From NCBI GenBank assembly GCA_964463505.1, contig CAYXDC010000001.1, forward strand, positions 61,981 through 125,980: a stretch of DNA of 64,000 bases. Direction: 5' to 3'. A model generated the notes under the pieces. That model searched no databases. It saw only the letters and a list, made by a program, of their open reading frames with translations, and was not told the DNA's origin. Made by a program: the position numbers and the translations under genes. How positions within the stretch are numbered: the stretch's first letter is position 1; each line of letters starts with the position of its first letter. The stretch is from JAJZSS01 sp964463505. GTDB taxonomy: Bacteria; Chloroflexota; Anaerolineae; Anaerolineales; UBA4823. Shown here piece by piece: positions 1-7,811 of the stretch.

Positions 1-288
1 GGCAACACCATTTTCGTGCGCACGATCGCGAATTCCGGAAAAGTGAAGAGAATTCGCAATAACAGCCTTGTAAACATCGCCCCATGCAAGGTGGATGGCG
101 CATTGCTTGGTGATTGGTATCCCGCCATGGCGTGCGAGATCAAGGATGATACAATCCATCCAAAAGTTGATCAGCTATTAGATCGTAAATACGGCCTGAT
201 GAAAAAAATGTTCGCCATGGCAGCAGCTATAAGAGGTAACCAATATACTGTCCTGGAAATCAAGCCAAAATTGGAACTGGAGGACTGA
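1..288 (+). CDS. PPOX-class F420/flavin-dependent oxidoreductase family protein, C-terminal part
   Basis: The open frame runs in from the left edge, so the start is missing; a GTG at 16 is internal and not a credible start. The visible part begins GNTIFVRTIANSGKVKRIRN and contains the run of basic residues (SGKVKRIRNN) followed by VNIAPC that is typical of small split-barrel PPOX-class F420-dependent or flavin oxidoreductases. The rest is an acidic, Lys-rich tail ending at a TGA at 286-288. The family binds F420 or FMN and reduces small substrates; the substrate cannot be told from this fragment. The next gene starts two bases after the stop, so both are probably on one transcript. Family assignment is by motif resemblance only. 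Confidence 0.7.
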   Translation, partial: GNTIFVRTIANSGKVKRIRNNSLVNIAPCKVDGALLGDWYPAMACEIKDDTIHPKVDQLLDRKYGLMKKMFAMAAAIRGNQYTVLEIKPKLELED

Positions 289-290
289 GC

Positions 291-617
291 ATGAAAATCG
301 CTAAGCTTATCTCCCTGACCGGTTTACTGGCAATGACCGCTGTCCTGATGTATGGGTTCACCGTTGGAGATTTCTTCGCCGAGGGATCAAAGCTGCTTAC
401 CATGCCCTGGGGGATTGTCTCGCTTGTTGACCTATACGTTGGCTTTGCATTATTCTCGGGTTGGATCGTATTTCGAGAAAAAGCACTCCTCCCTTCTGTT
501 ATCTGGGTGGTCCTGATGATGATAATGGGATTCTGGGCTGGCGCGCTGTATACATTTCTGGCTTTGCAAAACAGCAATGGGGATTGGCAGCGCTTCTGGT
601 ATGGGAAACGCGCCTGA
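291..617 (+). CDS. DUF1475 family small membrane protein
   Basis: A 108-residue protein with three hydrophobic segments at about residues 5-25, 38-60 and 68-92. The middle part (PWGIVSLVDLYVGF, then a Trp-containing helix and an LLPSVIWVVLMM segment) matches what I remember of the DUF1475 family, short integral membrane proteins of unknown role. The ATG lies two bases after the stop of the preceding oxidoreductase gene, within a GGAGGACTGAGC context that serves as ribosome binding site. The two genes therefore look translationally coupled. No function is known for the family and nothing here adds one. Confidence 0.65.
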   Translation: MKIAKLISLTGLLAMTAVLMYGFTVGDFFAEGSKLLTMPWGIVSLVDLYVGFALFSGWIVFREKALLPSVIWVVLMMIMGFWAGALYTFLALQNSNGDWQRFWYGKRA

Positions 618-735
618 CACATCGCTATAAGCCTCATACGCGTCAACGTAGACATGGACGAGTGGTAGAATCAGTCATGCTGTGCTGTGATAAATAGGGT
701 AACTGCCCCAGGTAATCCACCGAGGAGAACAAAAG

Positions 736-1956
736 ATGCCTGAAGCCGTCATTATTGATGCCATTCGCACCCCTATCGGCGCCCTGGGGGGTGTTCTGTC
801 TGCGGTGCGCCCAGACGATCTGGCTGCCCACATTCTGAAAGCGTTGGTAGAACGCACCGGGATTGACCCAGCCCTGGTTGAAGAAGTCTATATGGGCTGC
901 GCAAACCAGGCCGGCGAGGATAACCGCAACGTGGCGCGTATGGCGTCTTTACTGGCGGGCTTCCCGGTTGAAGTCCCCGCAGTGACGTTCAATCGATTGT
1001 GCGCTTCCGGATTGGCAGCGGTAAATGCGGCCGCGCGTGCTATTCGTGCCGGAGAAGGGGATATGTACATCGCAGGTGGTGTGGAAAGCATGTCACGGGC
1101 GCCATATTCTTTTCCAAAAGCAGATAAAGGCTTTGCCTTTGGCAACCTGACGGCATATGATACCGCCCTGGGCTGGCGCTATCCCAACCCCAAAATGGAA
1201 GCCTTGTATGGAATCGATTCGATGGGCGAAACTGCGGAAAATATTTACGACTTGATCCCCATCACACGCGACCAGCAAGATGCGTTTGCTTTACGCAGCC
1301 ACCAGCGCGCTATAGCTGCCATCGACTCGGGCAAGTTCGCCGAAGAGATTGCCCCCGTGCTGATCCCACAGCGCAAAGGCGACCCGATCCGGGTCGATAC
1401 TGACGAACGCCCGCGCCGCGACACCAGTCTGGAATCCCTGGCGCGCCTGAAGCCTGCCTTCCGCAAGGACGGCACAGTGACAGCCGGGAACTCCTCCGGC
1501 CTGAATGACGGCGCTGCGGTGGTATTGATCACCAGCGCAGAAAAAGCCCGTCAACTGGGATTAAAGCCGCAAGCGCGCATCGTTGCCAGCGCTGCAGCAG
1601 GCGTCCCACCCCGCATTATGGGCCTGGCGCCTGTACCTGCCACGCGCAAAGCTCTGGCGCGTGCAGGGCTTGGCCTGGATGATATTGGATTGGTGGAGCT
1701 AAACGAGGCCTTTGCCGTCCAATCCCTGGCGGTTATGCAGGAATTGGGCATGCGAGAGGAAATCACCAACGTGAATGGCGGCGCAATTGCCCTCGGCCAC
1801 CCACTCGGTTGTTCCGGAGCGCGCATCCTTACCACCCTGCTCCACGAAATGCGCCGGCGCGCCTCCCAGGAGAAACGCCCGTATTATGGTCTGGCGACCC
1901 TGTGTGTGGGTGTGGGCCAGGGCGAGGCGACCATTATCGAGTGGCTGGATGAGTAA
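736..1956 (+). CDS. Acetyl-CoA acetyltransferase (thiolase)
   Basis: A 406-residue thiolase of normal length. It condenses two acetyl-CoA to acetoacetyl-CoA or cleaves 3-ketoacyl-CoA. The active-site Cys is in NRLCASGLAAVNAA (about residue 90), the catalytic His in GGAIALGHPLGCSG (about 355) and the second Cys in LCVGVGQGEA near the C-terminus, so all catalytic elements are present. A GAGGAG ribosome site lies 9 bases before the ATG. The 3' end overlaps the NUDIX gene by 8 bp, so the two are coupled. The sequence does not separate a biosynthetic from a beta-oxidation role; no other beta-oxidation gene is adjacent. Confidence 0.93.
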   Translation: MPEAVIIDAIRTPIGALGGVLSAVRPDDLAAHILKALVERTGIDPALVEEVYMGCANQAGEDNRNVARMASLLAGFPVEVPAVTFNRLCASGLAAVNAAARAIRAGEGDMYIAGGVESMSRAPYSFPKADKGFAFGNLTAYDTALGWRYPNPKMEALYGIDSMGETAENIYDLIPITRDQQDAFALRSHQRAIAAIDSGKFAEEIAPVLIPQRKGDPIRVDTDERPRRDTSLESLARLKPAFRKDGTVTAGNSSGLNDGAAVVLITSAEKARQLGLKPQARIVASAAAGVPPRIMGLAPVPATRKALARAGLGLDDIGLVELNEAFAVQSLAVMQELGMREEITNVNGGAIALGHPLGCSGARILTTLLHEMRRRASQEKRPYYGLATLCVGVGQGEATIIEWLDE

Positions 1957-2389
1957 GCCTGACCGTTACCCATTCTTCGCCACCGTACATATTTTTCTAT
2001 TACGCGGGGAGCAATTGCTCATGCTGCGCCGCTTTAACACCGGCTTTGAAGATGGCAAATACAGCGTGGTAGCCGGTCATCTGGACGGGGGCGAGACGGT
2101 CCGCCAGGGCGCCATGCGCGAAGCCCGTGAAGAAGCCGGGGTTGAGATTAATCCAGACACGCTGCAGGTGGTTGGCGTAATTCACCGCAATTCCGATCAT
2201 GAGCGGATTGACTTTTTCCTGGCCGCGACAGAATGGCAGGGTGAGCCCACTAATCTGGAGCCGCAGTTTTGCGACGATCTATGCTGGGCGCCTTTGGACG
2301 CATTACCCGAAAACACGATCCCCTATGTGCGCCGGGCGATCGAAAATTACCTGGGCGGGATTTGGTTCGATGAGTATGGCTGGGATTAA
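1949..2389 (+). CDS. NUDIX hydrolase
   Basis: A 146-residue protein. The start is placed at the ATG at 1949 because the homologous region begins MSKPDRYPFFATVHIFL; the frame stays open further upstream but only antisense-like sequence of the thiolase gene lies there. The Nudix box reads GHLDGGETVRQGAMREAREEAGV-like in pieces: G-x5-E, then REAREEAG, with all metal-binding Glu residues present. The family hydrolyses nucleoside diphosphates linked to another group; an 8-oxo-dGTP or other nucleotide clean-up role is possible but unproved. The start overlaps the thiolase stop by 8 bp. Its stop lies 6 bases from the 3' end of the convergent homoserine dehydrogenase gene. Confidence 0.88.
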   Translation: MSKPDRYPFFATVHIFLLRGEQLLMLRRFNTGFEDGKYSVVAGHLDGGETVRQGAMREAREEAGVEINPDTLQVVGVIHRNSDHERIDFFLAATEWQGEPTNLEPQFCDDLCWAPLDALPENTIPYVRRAIENYLGGIWFDEYGWD

Positions 2390-2395
2390 TTCCGC

Positions 2396-3427
2396 TTAAT
2401 GGATTCGCACAGCATTGATGAAATCTGCCAGCAACCCATACGCGGTGGTGTGTGGGCCAGGATTTTCTTCAATCACCGACAATAAACCCAACACATCGCT
2501 CTCGATCTGCAAAATACTGGTAGTGCCGTCTACTCGATACATGGGCGAGTCGGCCATAACGATTTCAGGCCGGACGGTTGCCTGAACACGATCTCCGTGG
2601 CATACAGCCGAACAGACCAGCTTGTAGCGCCTACCCTGCGCTCTGGCAGCAGAAATCATCTCGGGGGTGATCTCCCGGATGCCCTGGCGGTCCACCTGGG
2701 TTGGTTTGAGCGGCACGCCCATTAATACCGTAGCCAGGGCAGAGATCTTCACCGCCGCATCCCAGCCATCCACATCTCCACTGGGGTCCGTTTCGGCAAT
2801 CCCGATCGACTGCGCATACGCTACTGCCTGATCAAAGCTTTCGCCATTTTCCATGCGGGTTAGCATCAGATTGGTGGTTGAATTCAACACCCCGCGCAGG
2901 CTGCTCACCCGCGCCCCGGGCAGGGTTTCCCGGTACAAGGCAAACACCGGGGCGCCATCCATCACGGTAGATTCAAAATAAAAGCGCACTCCATGAGCCC
3001 GGGCCAGCTCGGTTAATTCCCGGTAGGCATGCACCACCGGACCTTTATTGGCCGTGATGGCATGCATCCCACATTCCAGAGCCGTGCGCAGATGATCAAT
3101 CGCCGGCTGCCCGCTGGCATAATTCACCGGTGAATTCTCAAACAACACATCAGCCCCACATTGGCGGATGAACTCAAAGGCATCGGCCGGCTTGGCCAGG
3201 GTAGAAAGGGCATCGAGCGAGCCGCCATTCGCCATAAGATCCAGCGCCCGGGTGAGGTCGATCCCCGCCGGATTGATGGCCGTGCCGTGCCGTCCAGTAG
3301 CAATGCCGGTAACGCTGAAATCAATATCATATCCAAAAAGCAGGTCGGCCTCTTTTTGCAGCAGCAGGCGCACCAGGGCCTGCCCAACATTACCAAATCC
3401 TAAAAGGGCTAATTTGAAATGGGGCAT
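2396..3427 (-). CDS. hom: Homoserine dehydrogenase
   Basis: A 343-residue enzyme that reduces aspartate semialdehyde to homoserine for threonine and methionine synthesis. The N-terminus has the NAD(P) fingerprint LLGFGNVGQALV; the catalytic domain has TANKGPV, the segment ESTVMDGAPVF, LNSTTNLML and the DPSGDVDGWDAAVK signature with the catalytic Lys. There is no C-terminal ACT domain, so this is the short form without that regulatory module. A GGAGGAT ribosome site overlaps the end of the preceding kinase-like gene (9-base gap), so it is probably the last gene of the leftward string. Its stop is almost touching the NUDIX stop on the other strand. Confidence 0.92.
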   Translation of the reverse strand: MPHFKLALLGFGNVGQALVRLLLQKEADLLFGYDIDFSVTGIATGRHGTAINPAGIDLTRALDLMANGGSLDALSTLAKPADAFEFIRQCGADVLFENSPVNYASGQPAIDHLRTALECGMHAITANKGPVVHAYRELTELARAHGVRFYFESTVMDGAPVFALYRETLPGARVSSLRGVLNSTTNLMLTRMENGESFDQAVAYAQSIGIAETDPSGDVDGWDAAVKISALATVLMGVPLKPTQVDRQGIREITPEMISAARAQGRRYKLVCSAVCHGDRVQATVRPEIVMADSPMYRVDGTTSILQIESDVLGLLSVIEENPGPHTTAYGLLADFINAVRIH

Positions 3428-3436
3428 TTCATCCTC

Positions 3437-4195
3437 CTAAAGCTGGGGCCAGGGATAAGGCCGACGGTAAGGGTCGGGTGGTGGGAATACAGCCTGGTTG
3501 ACCAATTGTTCCGCCCTAGTTCGCAATGCTCTGATCTCACCCTTGCTCAGATATGGTTTTAAAGATTGAGCCAGCGCGGACTCACCTTCTGGCGTGTCGA
3601 CCAGTTTTCCATGGAACTCAGCCACACTGGAGCACAAAACATCTGGCAATGGCTCACCTGTAAAATCCCAGATCACGGTGCGCAGCTTATCCTCAACGTG
3701 GAAACACACGCCATGATCGATCAGCCACATATGCCCATCCGGGTCCACCAGCACATGGCTGCCTTTGCGATCGGCGTTATTAATCAGCAAATCAAAAACA
3801 GCCACGCGGCGTAAACGCTGGCGGTCTTCCTCGTTAAAAGTGAAATAATGATATTCCGGATCATGCTCAATATATAGCTGCACAGAGCCCGGTCCGATAG
3901 GGGCTTGCTTGCGATACACCGTCGGTGGGACGAGCCGCCAAACCAGCGCTTCACTAACCAGATAGGCCGCCACTTCGCGGCGCGCCAGGGTAGCAGGAGG
4001 AAAATCCCATAAGGGGCGCTCGCCGCGGGTAGGCTTGTACACGGCCTGAATCGTCTGCTCTGCCTGGGTTATCTGGGATAAAAAAGTGTAATTTGACCCC
4101 CACAGGAATTCGCCGCGAATCTCCATCTCACCCTGAAGCAATAATTCCAGGCTGGCTGTATCATCGTTGTGCGCGGGCATTGGGTTCGTGCTCAT
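3437..4195 (-). CDS. SCO1664 family protein (PI3/4-kinase-like fold)
   Basis: A 252-residue protein matching the SCO1664 family (TIGR03843), distantly related to phosphatidylinositol 3-/4-kinases and biochemically uncharacterised. Kinase-like landmarks are visible: AVYKPTRGERP with a candidate ATP-binding Lys54, a catalytic-loop-like INNADRKGSH with Asp142, Arg143 and Lys144, and MWLIDHGVCFH with Asp160 in the position of a DFG-type metal ligand. These suggest an active kinase or ATP-binding enzyme, which is inference. It is the third gene of a conserved trio with DUF3090 (4249-4776) and a histidine phosphatase (4897-5514). Homoserine dehydrogenase follows after 9 bases. Confidence 0.82.
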   Translation of the reverse strand: MSTNPMPAHNDDTASLELLLQGEMEIRGEFLWGSNYTFLSQITQAEQTIQAVYKPTRGERPLWDFPPATLARREVAAYLVSEALVWRLVPPTVYRKQAPIGPGSVQLYIEHDPEYHYFTFNEEDRQRLRRVAVFDLLINNADRKGSHVLVDPDGHMWLIDHGVCFHVEDKLRTVIWDFTGEPLPDVLCSSVAEFHGKLVDTPEGESALAQSLKPYLSKGEIRALRTRAEQLVNQAVFPPPDPYRRPYPWPQL

Positions 4196-4248
4196 TCAAT
4201 CTGTTACCGGTAAGTGCAAACGCCAACCGAGCATTGCGACCGGTTGGA

Positions 4249-4776
4249 TTAATGCTTGTGCCCATTGCGTTTCGGGCAGAAATGCCCAGCAGGGTCCATC
4301 GGCTGGCCGCATTGCGGGCACAGCGGGCGACCCTGCGCGGCGACTTCCATTCCCCAGCGACACATGGCGCGTAATTGAGAGCGCGTGCACCAGTAGCGCA
4401 CCACACTGGCCTCTTCCGCTGGGGTTCCTTCTGCCAACAGTTCGTGTGCCACCAGGACCACCAGGTCTTGATCGATATCATAGCCCAGGCCAATTTCACC
4501 TACCCGGAAAAGAGGATCAACTGGAGGCTGGATATGCATCTTATCTTCATCATAATCGGCGCTGGCTTCAGGTAAGTCGGTGTATTTTTCGGAAACCTCA
4601 ACCAGAAATTGCTCCAGGCCGATCGCCAGTGATTGAATCTGGACCTTTTCAATAATTAACGTAACCGTGCGTTCATCTTGCCACCCCTGAATGTAAAAAA
4701 CCCGTTTTCCGGGCTGGCCGATTGCATCGGTTGTGATGTGGGTTACCGGTCTCAGTTCAATATCCAATGGCGCCAT
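4249..4776 (-). CDS. DUF3090 family protein
   Basis: A 175-residue protein of the DUF3090 family (TIGR03847), middle member of the uncharacterised trio found in Actinobacteria and Chloroflexi. The start at 4776 is chosen because GGGGAGG lies just before it and the conserved region begins at once (MAPLDIELRPVTHITTDAIG); the frame is open for 11 more codons upstream. The N-terminal two thirds (QPGKRVFYIQGW, then a Glu-rich region) has no motif I can assign. The C-terminus has CPQCGQP and HFCPKRNGH, three Cys plus His residues that could bind zinc. Function unknown; the neighbours suggest work alongside a kinase-like and a phosphatase-like protein. Confidence 0.82.
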   Translation of the reverse strand: MAPLDIELRPVTHITTDAIGQPGKRVFYIQGWQDERTVTLIIEKVQIQSLAIGLEQFLVEVSEKYTDLPEASADYDEDKMHIQPPVDPLFRVGEIGLGYDIDQDLVVLVAHELLAEGTPAEEASVVRYWCTRSQLRAMCRWGMEVAAQGRPLCPQCGQPMDPAGHFCPKRNGHKH

Positions 4777-4896
4777 TCTCGCCTCCCCAGCTCGATCTAG
4801 AGCCGTCATTTTTGTTTATGAAGCCAGCCTGTTGCTTTCTCCCATCCTGTCTATCAGGATCTATCTGTGCAGGCAGTCGCGCCTAGTATACCAGAG

Positions 4897-5514
4897 TCAG
4901 GGCTTCGGCAAGCTAAATGTGGGATCATAATTAAGCGTTAACAAGCGACTGGAATCCTCCGCGAGCCACAGCACACTGATCGAACCAGGCCCAACGCTCA
5001 GTCGCTGGAACATATCCAGTGGGAGACCAATATAAAACGCCACTGCCAACCGGATCGGGTCGGCGTGCGAAACCAAAGCCACGATATCTTTCGCCTCATA
5101 CTGCTTGCAGATGCTTTCCAACTCGCCAATATAACGCATCTGCAACTCGGCAAAAGTCTCACCACCTGGGAAACGCATCAACGAAGGGCGGTTTTGCACC
5201 ACGCGCCAGATCTTCAAGCGGTTCAGCTTTTTCAGGCTCTCCCCCTGCCATTCCCCAAAATTGGTTTCGATCAAACCTGGGCGCGGGATCACCTCGAGAC
5301 CTAAAGCCTGCGCCAGTGGCGTCGCAGTCTCCATGGTGCGCTCCAGTGGGCTGCTGTACACCGCTTTGATGGGTACATCCGCCAATTTTTCAGCCAGCAA
5401 ACGCGCCTGCTCCTGGCCTTTTTGATTCAAATGCACGCCTGGCAAGCGTCCTGCCAGGCGGTGTTTCTTCACATAATCGTTCTCACCGTGACGAATCAAT
5501 AAGATGACCGGCAT
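4897..5514 (-). CDS. Histidine phosphatase family protein, MSMEG_4193 type
   Basis: A 205-residue histidine phosphatase. The phosphoryl-accepting His is in LIRHGEN (His9), the partner Arg/Glu in SSPLERTMETATPLA (about 60-70), and the second catalytic His in VALVSHADPIR (about 155). It matches the MSMEG_4193 branch of the phosphoglycerate mutase-like family (TIGR03848), which in Actinobacteria travels with SCO1664 and DUF3090 homologues. All three occur here in order on the same strand. The substrate is not known. It lies 6 bases after rarA, so it is probably transcribed with it; 120 bases separate it from DUF3090, leaving room for an internal promoter. Confidence 0.85.
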   Translation of the reverse strand: MPVILLIRHGENDYVKKHRLAGRLPGVHLNQKGQEQARLLAEKLADVPIKAVYSSPLERTMETATPLAQALGLEVIPRPGLIETNFGEWQGESLKKLNRLKIWRVVQNRPSLMRFPGGETFAELQMRYIGELESICKQYEAKDIVALVSHADPIRLAVAFYIGLPLDMFQRLSVGPGSISVLWLAEDSSRLLTLNYDPTFSLPKP

Positions 5515-5520
5515 AATATC

Positions 5521-6930
5521 CTATGTAGCTTTATGCTTACCCTTGATATCTTTAATGACCTCTTCCGAAAGCTCCGGAAGGGTCTCCGTTTGCGTAATAC
5601 CCAGGGCTTCAGCCTGAGCGATACGCCAGCGCTCCAGACGCGCCTTCACCTGCGCTTCATAGCCTTGCTCGGAGGGCGCATAGAAATAGGTTCCTAGAAG
5701 TGGACCAGGCAGGTATTGCTGGGGCAAATAATGCTCTGGATCGCTGTGTGGGTATTGATATCCTTTTCCATGCCCCAGGGCTTTGGCGTCTCGGGTAGCA
5801 TCCTTTAGATGCTGGGGAACATCCCCAACGCCTTCAGCCTCAATCTGCTGGAATGCCTTGAAATACGCTCCGGCAGAATTGGATTTTGGCGCAGTTGCCA
5901 GGTAGAGCGTGGCTTCGACCAGCGGGTAGATCCCTTCCGGCAGTCCCACATAATCGAACGCCTGAGCGGCGGCGCTGGCAACCAGCAAGCCTAACGGGTC
6001 GCCCAGACCGATATCCTCGCCGGCCAGGATGAGTAAACGCCGCAGGATGAAACGCGGGTCTTCCCCGGCATAGAGCATCTTCGCCAGCCAGTACAGGGCG
6101 GCGTCCGGGTCGGAGCCGCGCACCGATTTGATGAATGCCGAGATGGTATCGTAATGGGCATCCCCGTCCTTATCGTACAGAACCGCCCGGCGCTGGATCG
6201 ATTCCTGGGCCACCTCCAGCGTTACTTGGATGGCTGCTCCTTGCCCGGATGCGCTGCTCTCCACCGCCAGCTCGAGGGCATTCAGGGCATTTCGAGCGTC
6301 GCCTCCGGCTACATGGATTAAGTGTTGCAAGGCGTCTTCATCGATCTCAACTTGGCGCTTGCCATAGCCACGGTCTGGATCGTGCAGCGCAGCAAGCAAG
6401 ATTCGCCGCACATCCTCATCCTCCAGTGGGCGCATTTGGAAAACGCGCGAGCGCGAGACTAAGGCTCCAATCACTTCAAAATAGGGGTTTTCGGTGGTCG
6501 CCCCAATCAGGATCACCGTGCCATTTTCTACGTGCGGTAGCAAGGCATCCTGTTGGGCGCGGTTCCAGCGATGGACTTCATCCACAAACAGGATGGTGCG
6601 TTTGCTATACAGCTTGCGCCGCTCCAGCGAACGCTCGATGACCTCGCGCAGCTCAGCTTTACCAGCCAGGACGGCCGATAGGGTTTCGAAATGGCTCTTG
6701 GTCAGGTTAGCGATCACCATCGCCAGGGTGGTCTTGCCTGTACCCGGCGGCCCCCACAGCAAAATGGAGGAAAACAACCGGTCCGCCTCAATCGCCCGGC
6801 GCAGCAGCTTGCCCTGCCCGACGATGTGCTCTTGCCCGATAAATTCATCCAAGGTGCGCGGGCGCATGCGCGCCGCCAGGGGCGCTTCAGATTTCATGCG
6901 CTCGTGCATGGAATGGGTGAAGAGGTCCAT
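5521..6930 (-). CDS. rarA: Replication-associated recombination protein A (MgsA/RarA AAA+ ATPase)
   Basis: A 469-residue AAA+ ATPase of the RarA/MgsA/WRNIP1 family, which acts at stalled replication forks. The N-terminus has MRPRTLDEFIGQEHIVG, Walker A is GPPGTGKTTL, Walker B is ILFVDEVHRW, and sensor 1 is IGATTENP, followed by GGDARNALNALE. The C-terminal MgsA tetramerisation domain (GEDPRFILRRLL, then GYQYPHSDPEHYLPQQYLP) is complete. The ATG at 6930 is chosen because it forms a TGATG overlap with the stop of the PIN gene and has AGGAG upstream; an in-frame TTG lies one codon earlier. It is coupled to the toxin gene upstream and followed closely by the histidine phosphatase. Confidence 0.93.
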   Translation of the reverse strand: MDLFTHSMHERMKSEAPLAARMRPRTLDEFIGQEHIVGQGKLLRRAIEADRLFSSILLWGPPGTGKTTLAMVIANLTKSHFETLSAVLAGKAELREVIERSLERRKLYSKRTILFVDEVHRWNRAQQDALLPHVENGTVILIGATTENPYFEVIGALVSRSRVFQMRPLEDEDVRRILLAALHDPDRGYGKRQVEIDEDALQHLIHVAGGDARNALNALELAVESSASGQGAAIQVTLEVAQESIQRRAVLYDKDGDAHYDTISAFIKSVRGSDPDAALYWLAKMLYAGEDPRFILRRLLILAGEDIGLGDPLGLLVASAAAQAFDYVGLPEGIYPLVEATLYLATAPKSNSAGAYFKAFQQIEAEGVGDVPQHLKDATRDAKALGHGKGYQYPHSDPEHYLPQQYLPGPLLGTYFYAPSEQGYEAQVKARLERWRIAQAEALGITQTETLPELSEEVIKDIKGKHKAT

Positions 6931-7370
6931 CAATCCAGCTCCTTGAAAGGATTGATCACCTGCACGCCGCCGTAGGCCTGCCCATGACTCAAATCCTCAG
7001 ACAATAGTTGCTTACAGCCCAAACTTGCCGCGCTTTGCACCACCTGTGCGTCCCAAAAGGAAAGCTGGAGGTCGTGCTGCAAATCTATTGCTTGTAGCAA
7101 ATCGCTGGTTGCAGGCGCATGCAGCCTCCACTGCGCCAAATCGGCCACAATTTGTCGTGCGGTTTGATGATTCAGCGGCGTGGCGAGCTTGCGGGTCACC
7201 GTCACAAAGAACTCTTGCAGCACCTGGACGCTGAGGCAGCCGTTCTCATTTTCCCAACAGCTTTCCATCAGTTGAACAGCCTGCTCGTGTTTCTGCCCGG
7301 CGGAGCGGTCATAGGCATAAACCAGGATATTGGTATCCAGGAAATATTGCATCTGTGGATCAACGTTCAT
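6930..7370 (-). CDS. PIN domain toxin (VapC-like ribonuclease)
   Basis: A 146-residue PIN protein. All four acidic positions of the family are visible: Asp12 in YFLDTNILVYAYD, a Glu in VLQEFFVTV, an Asp in SFWDAQVV and an Asp in LLSEDLSHG. PIN toxins cut RNA and are held inactive by a partner antitoxin. The start at 7370 overlaps the end of the antitoxin gene by 11 bp, as usual for such pairs; the frame is open 16 codons further up but that part is the antitoxin gene in another frame. The stop overlaps the rarA start by one base. Toxin activity is inferred from family and gene arrangement. Confidence 0.83.
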   Translation of the reverse strand: MNVDPQMQYFLDTNILVYAYDRSAGQKHEQAVQLMESCWENENGCLSVQVLQEFFVTVTRKLATPLNHQTARQIVADLAQWRLHAPATSDLLQAIDLQHDLQLSFWDAQVVQSAASLGCKQLLSEDLSHGQAYGGVQVINPFKELD

Positions 7371-7605
7371 GCAATTCTTCTCGCTTCCAAGATACTTGCC
7401 CCTGTGTACCCAGGTCAAAACCTCGTTTCAAGAAGGTTAAATTACGCTGGCGCGCCTGCTCATAGGCTTCCTGGTGAGCGACAAGATCAACCAGCGTTTG
7501 GGTCAGCAAACCGGACAGCGAGGTGTTCTTTTGCACAGCCAGGATCTTGGCCTTGCGCAGGACTTTCTTGGGAATTGCCAGGGTCACGTTTTGGGTAGGC
7601 TCCAT
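7360..7605 (-). CDS. Antitoxin, ribbon-helix-helix type (DUF6364/CopG-like)
   Basis: An 81-residue protein with an N-terminal NVTLAIPKKVLRKAKILAVQ segment, typical of ribbon-helix-helix antitoxins: a short beta strand followed by a helix. It continues with NTSLSGLLTQTLVDLV as the second helix and has a charged tail (SWKREELHER) of the kind that wraps the toxin. The ATG at 7605 is chosen because GGAGGAA lies at suitable distance; in-frame GTG, TTG and ATG codons lie 1-5 codons earlier. The promoter just upstream carries an inverted repeat in its spacer, consistent with autoregulation by this protein. Confidence 0.8.
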   Translation of the reverse strand: MEPTQNVTLAIPKKVLRKAKILAVQKNTSLSGLLTQTLVDLVAHQEAYEQARQRNLTFLKRGFDLGTQGQVSWKREELHER

Positions 7606-7638
7606 CATTTCCTCCAACACAAACCTTTCACGTAAACA

Positions 7639-7667
7639 AGTATATCACGTATACACGTGAATTACAA
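7639..7667 (-). promoter_or_regulatory. Toxin-antitoxin promoter with operator in the spacer
   Basis: Read on the minus strand, TTGTAA (7667-7662), a 17-base spacer and TATACT (7644-7639) form a good sigma-70-type promoter. The spacer contains the inverted repeat TCACGT-ATAC-ACGTGA (7645-7660), and a third TCACGT copy lies at 7629-7634. The placement 34-60 bases upstream of the antitoxin start suggests an operator bound by the ribbon-helix-helix antitoxin. Binding is inference. Confidence 0.7.
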
Positions 7668-7749
7668 ACCTAAAGATATATCCTTACCAACCCGGAATTG
7701 GATCACAAAATTAGGATCAATTCCTTCTTGGATTTTCCGAACGGTTCTT

Positions 7750-7770
7750 AACCAGAACTGTTTTCTGGTT
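7750..7770. repeat. Inverted repeat upstream of the ECF sigma gene
   Basis: AACCAGAA (7750-7757) and TTCTGGTT (7763-7770) are perfect inverted arms around a 5-base loop. It lies 41 bases before the sigma gene. It could be an operator or a weak hairpin; a T-rich stretch follows after ten bases. No function is assigned. Confidence 0.5.
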
Positions 7771-7811
7771 TTAATGTCCCTTTTTACGCATATTCCCGTT
7801 TAAACATTAGA

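Noticed and set aside
260..655. A 131-codon open frame on the minus strand opposite the DUF1475 gene
   Set aside because: It is antisense to a membrane protein gene whose sequence fits a known family; composition is that of a shadow frame.
4161..4655. Long open frames on both strands over the DUF3090 gene
   Set aside because: Only the DUF3090 frame shows conserved family sequence and a ribosome site; the others arise from third-position GC bias.
6135..6946. Plus-strand open frames of 150-168 codons within rarA
   Set aside because: They run antisense through the AAA+ motifs and are rich in Arg, Pro and Ser as expected for shadow frames.
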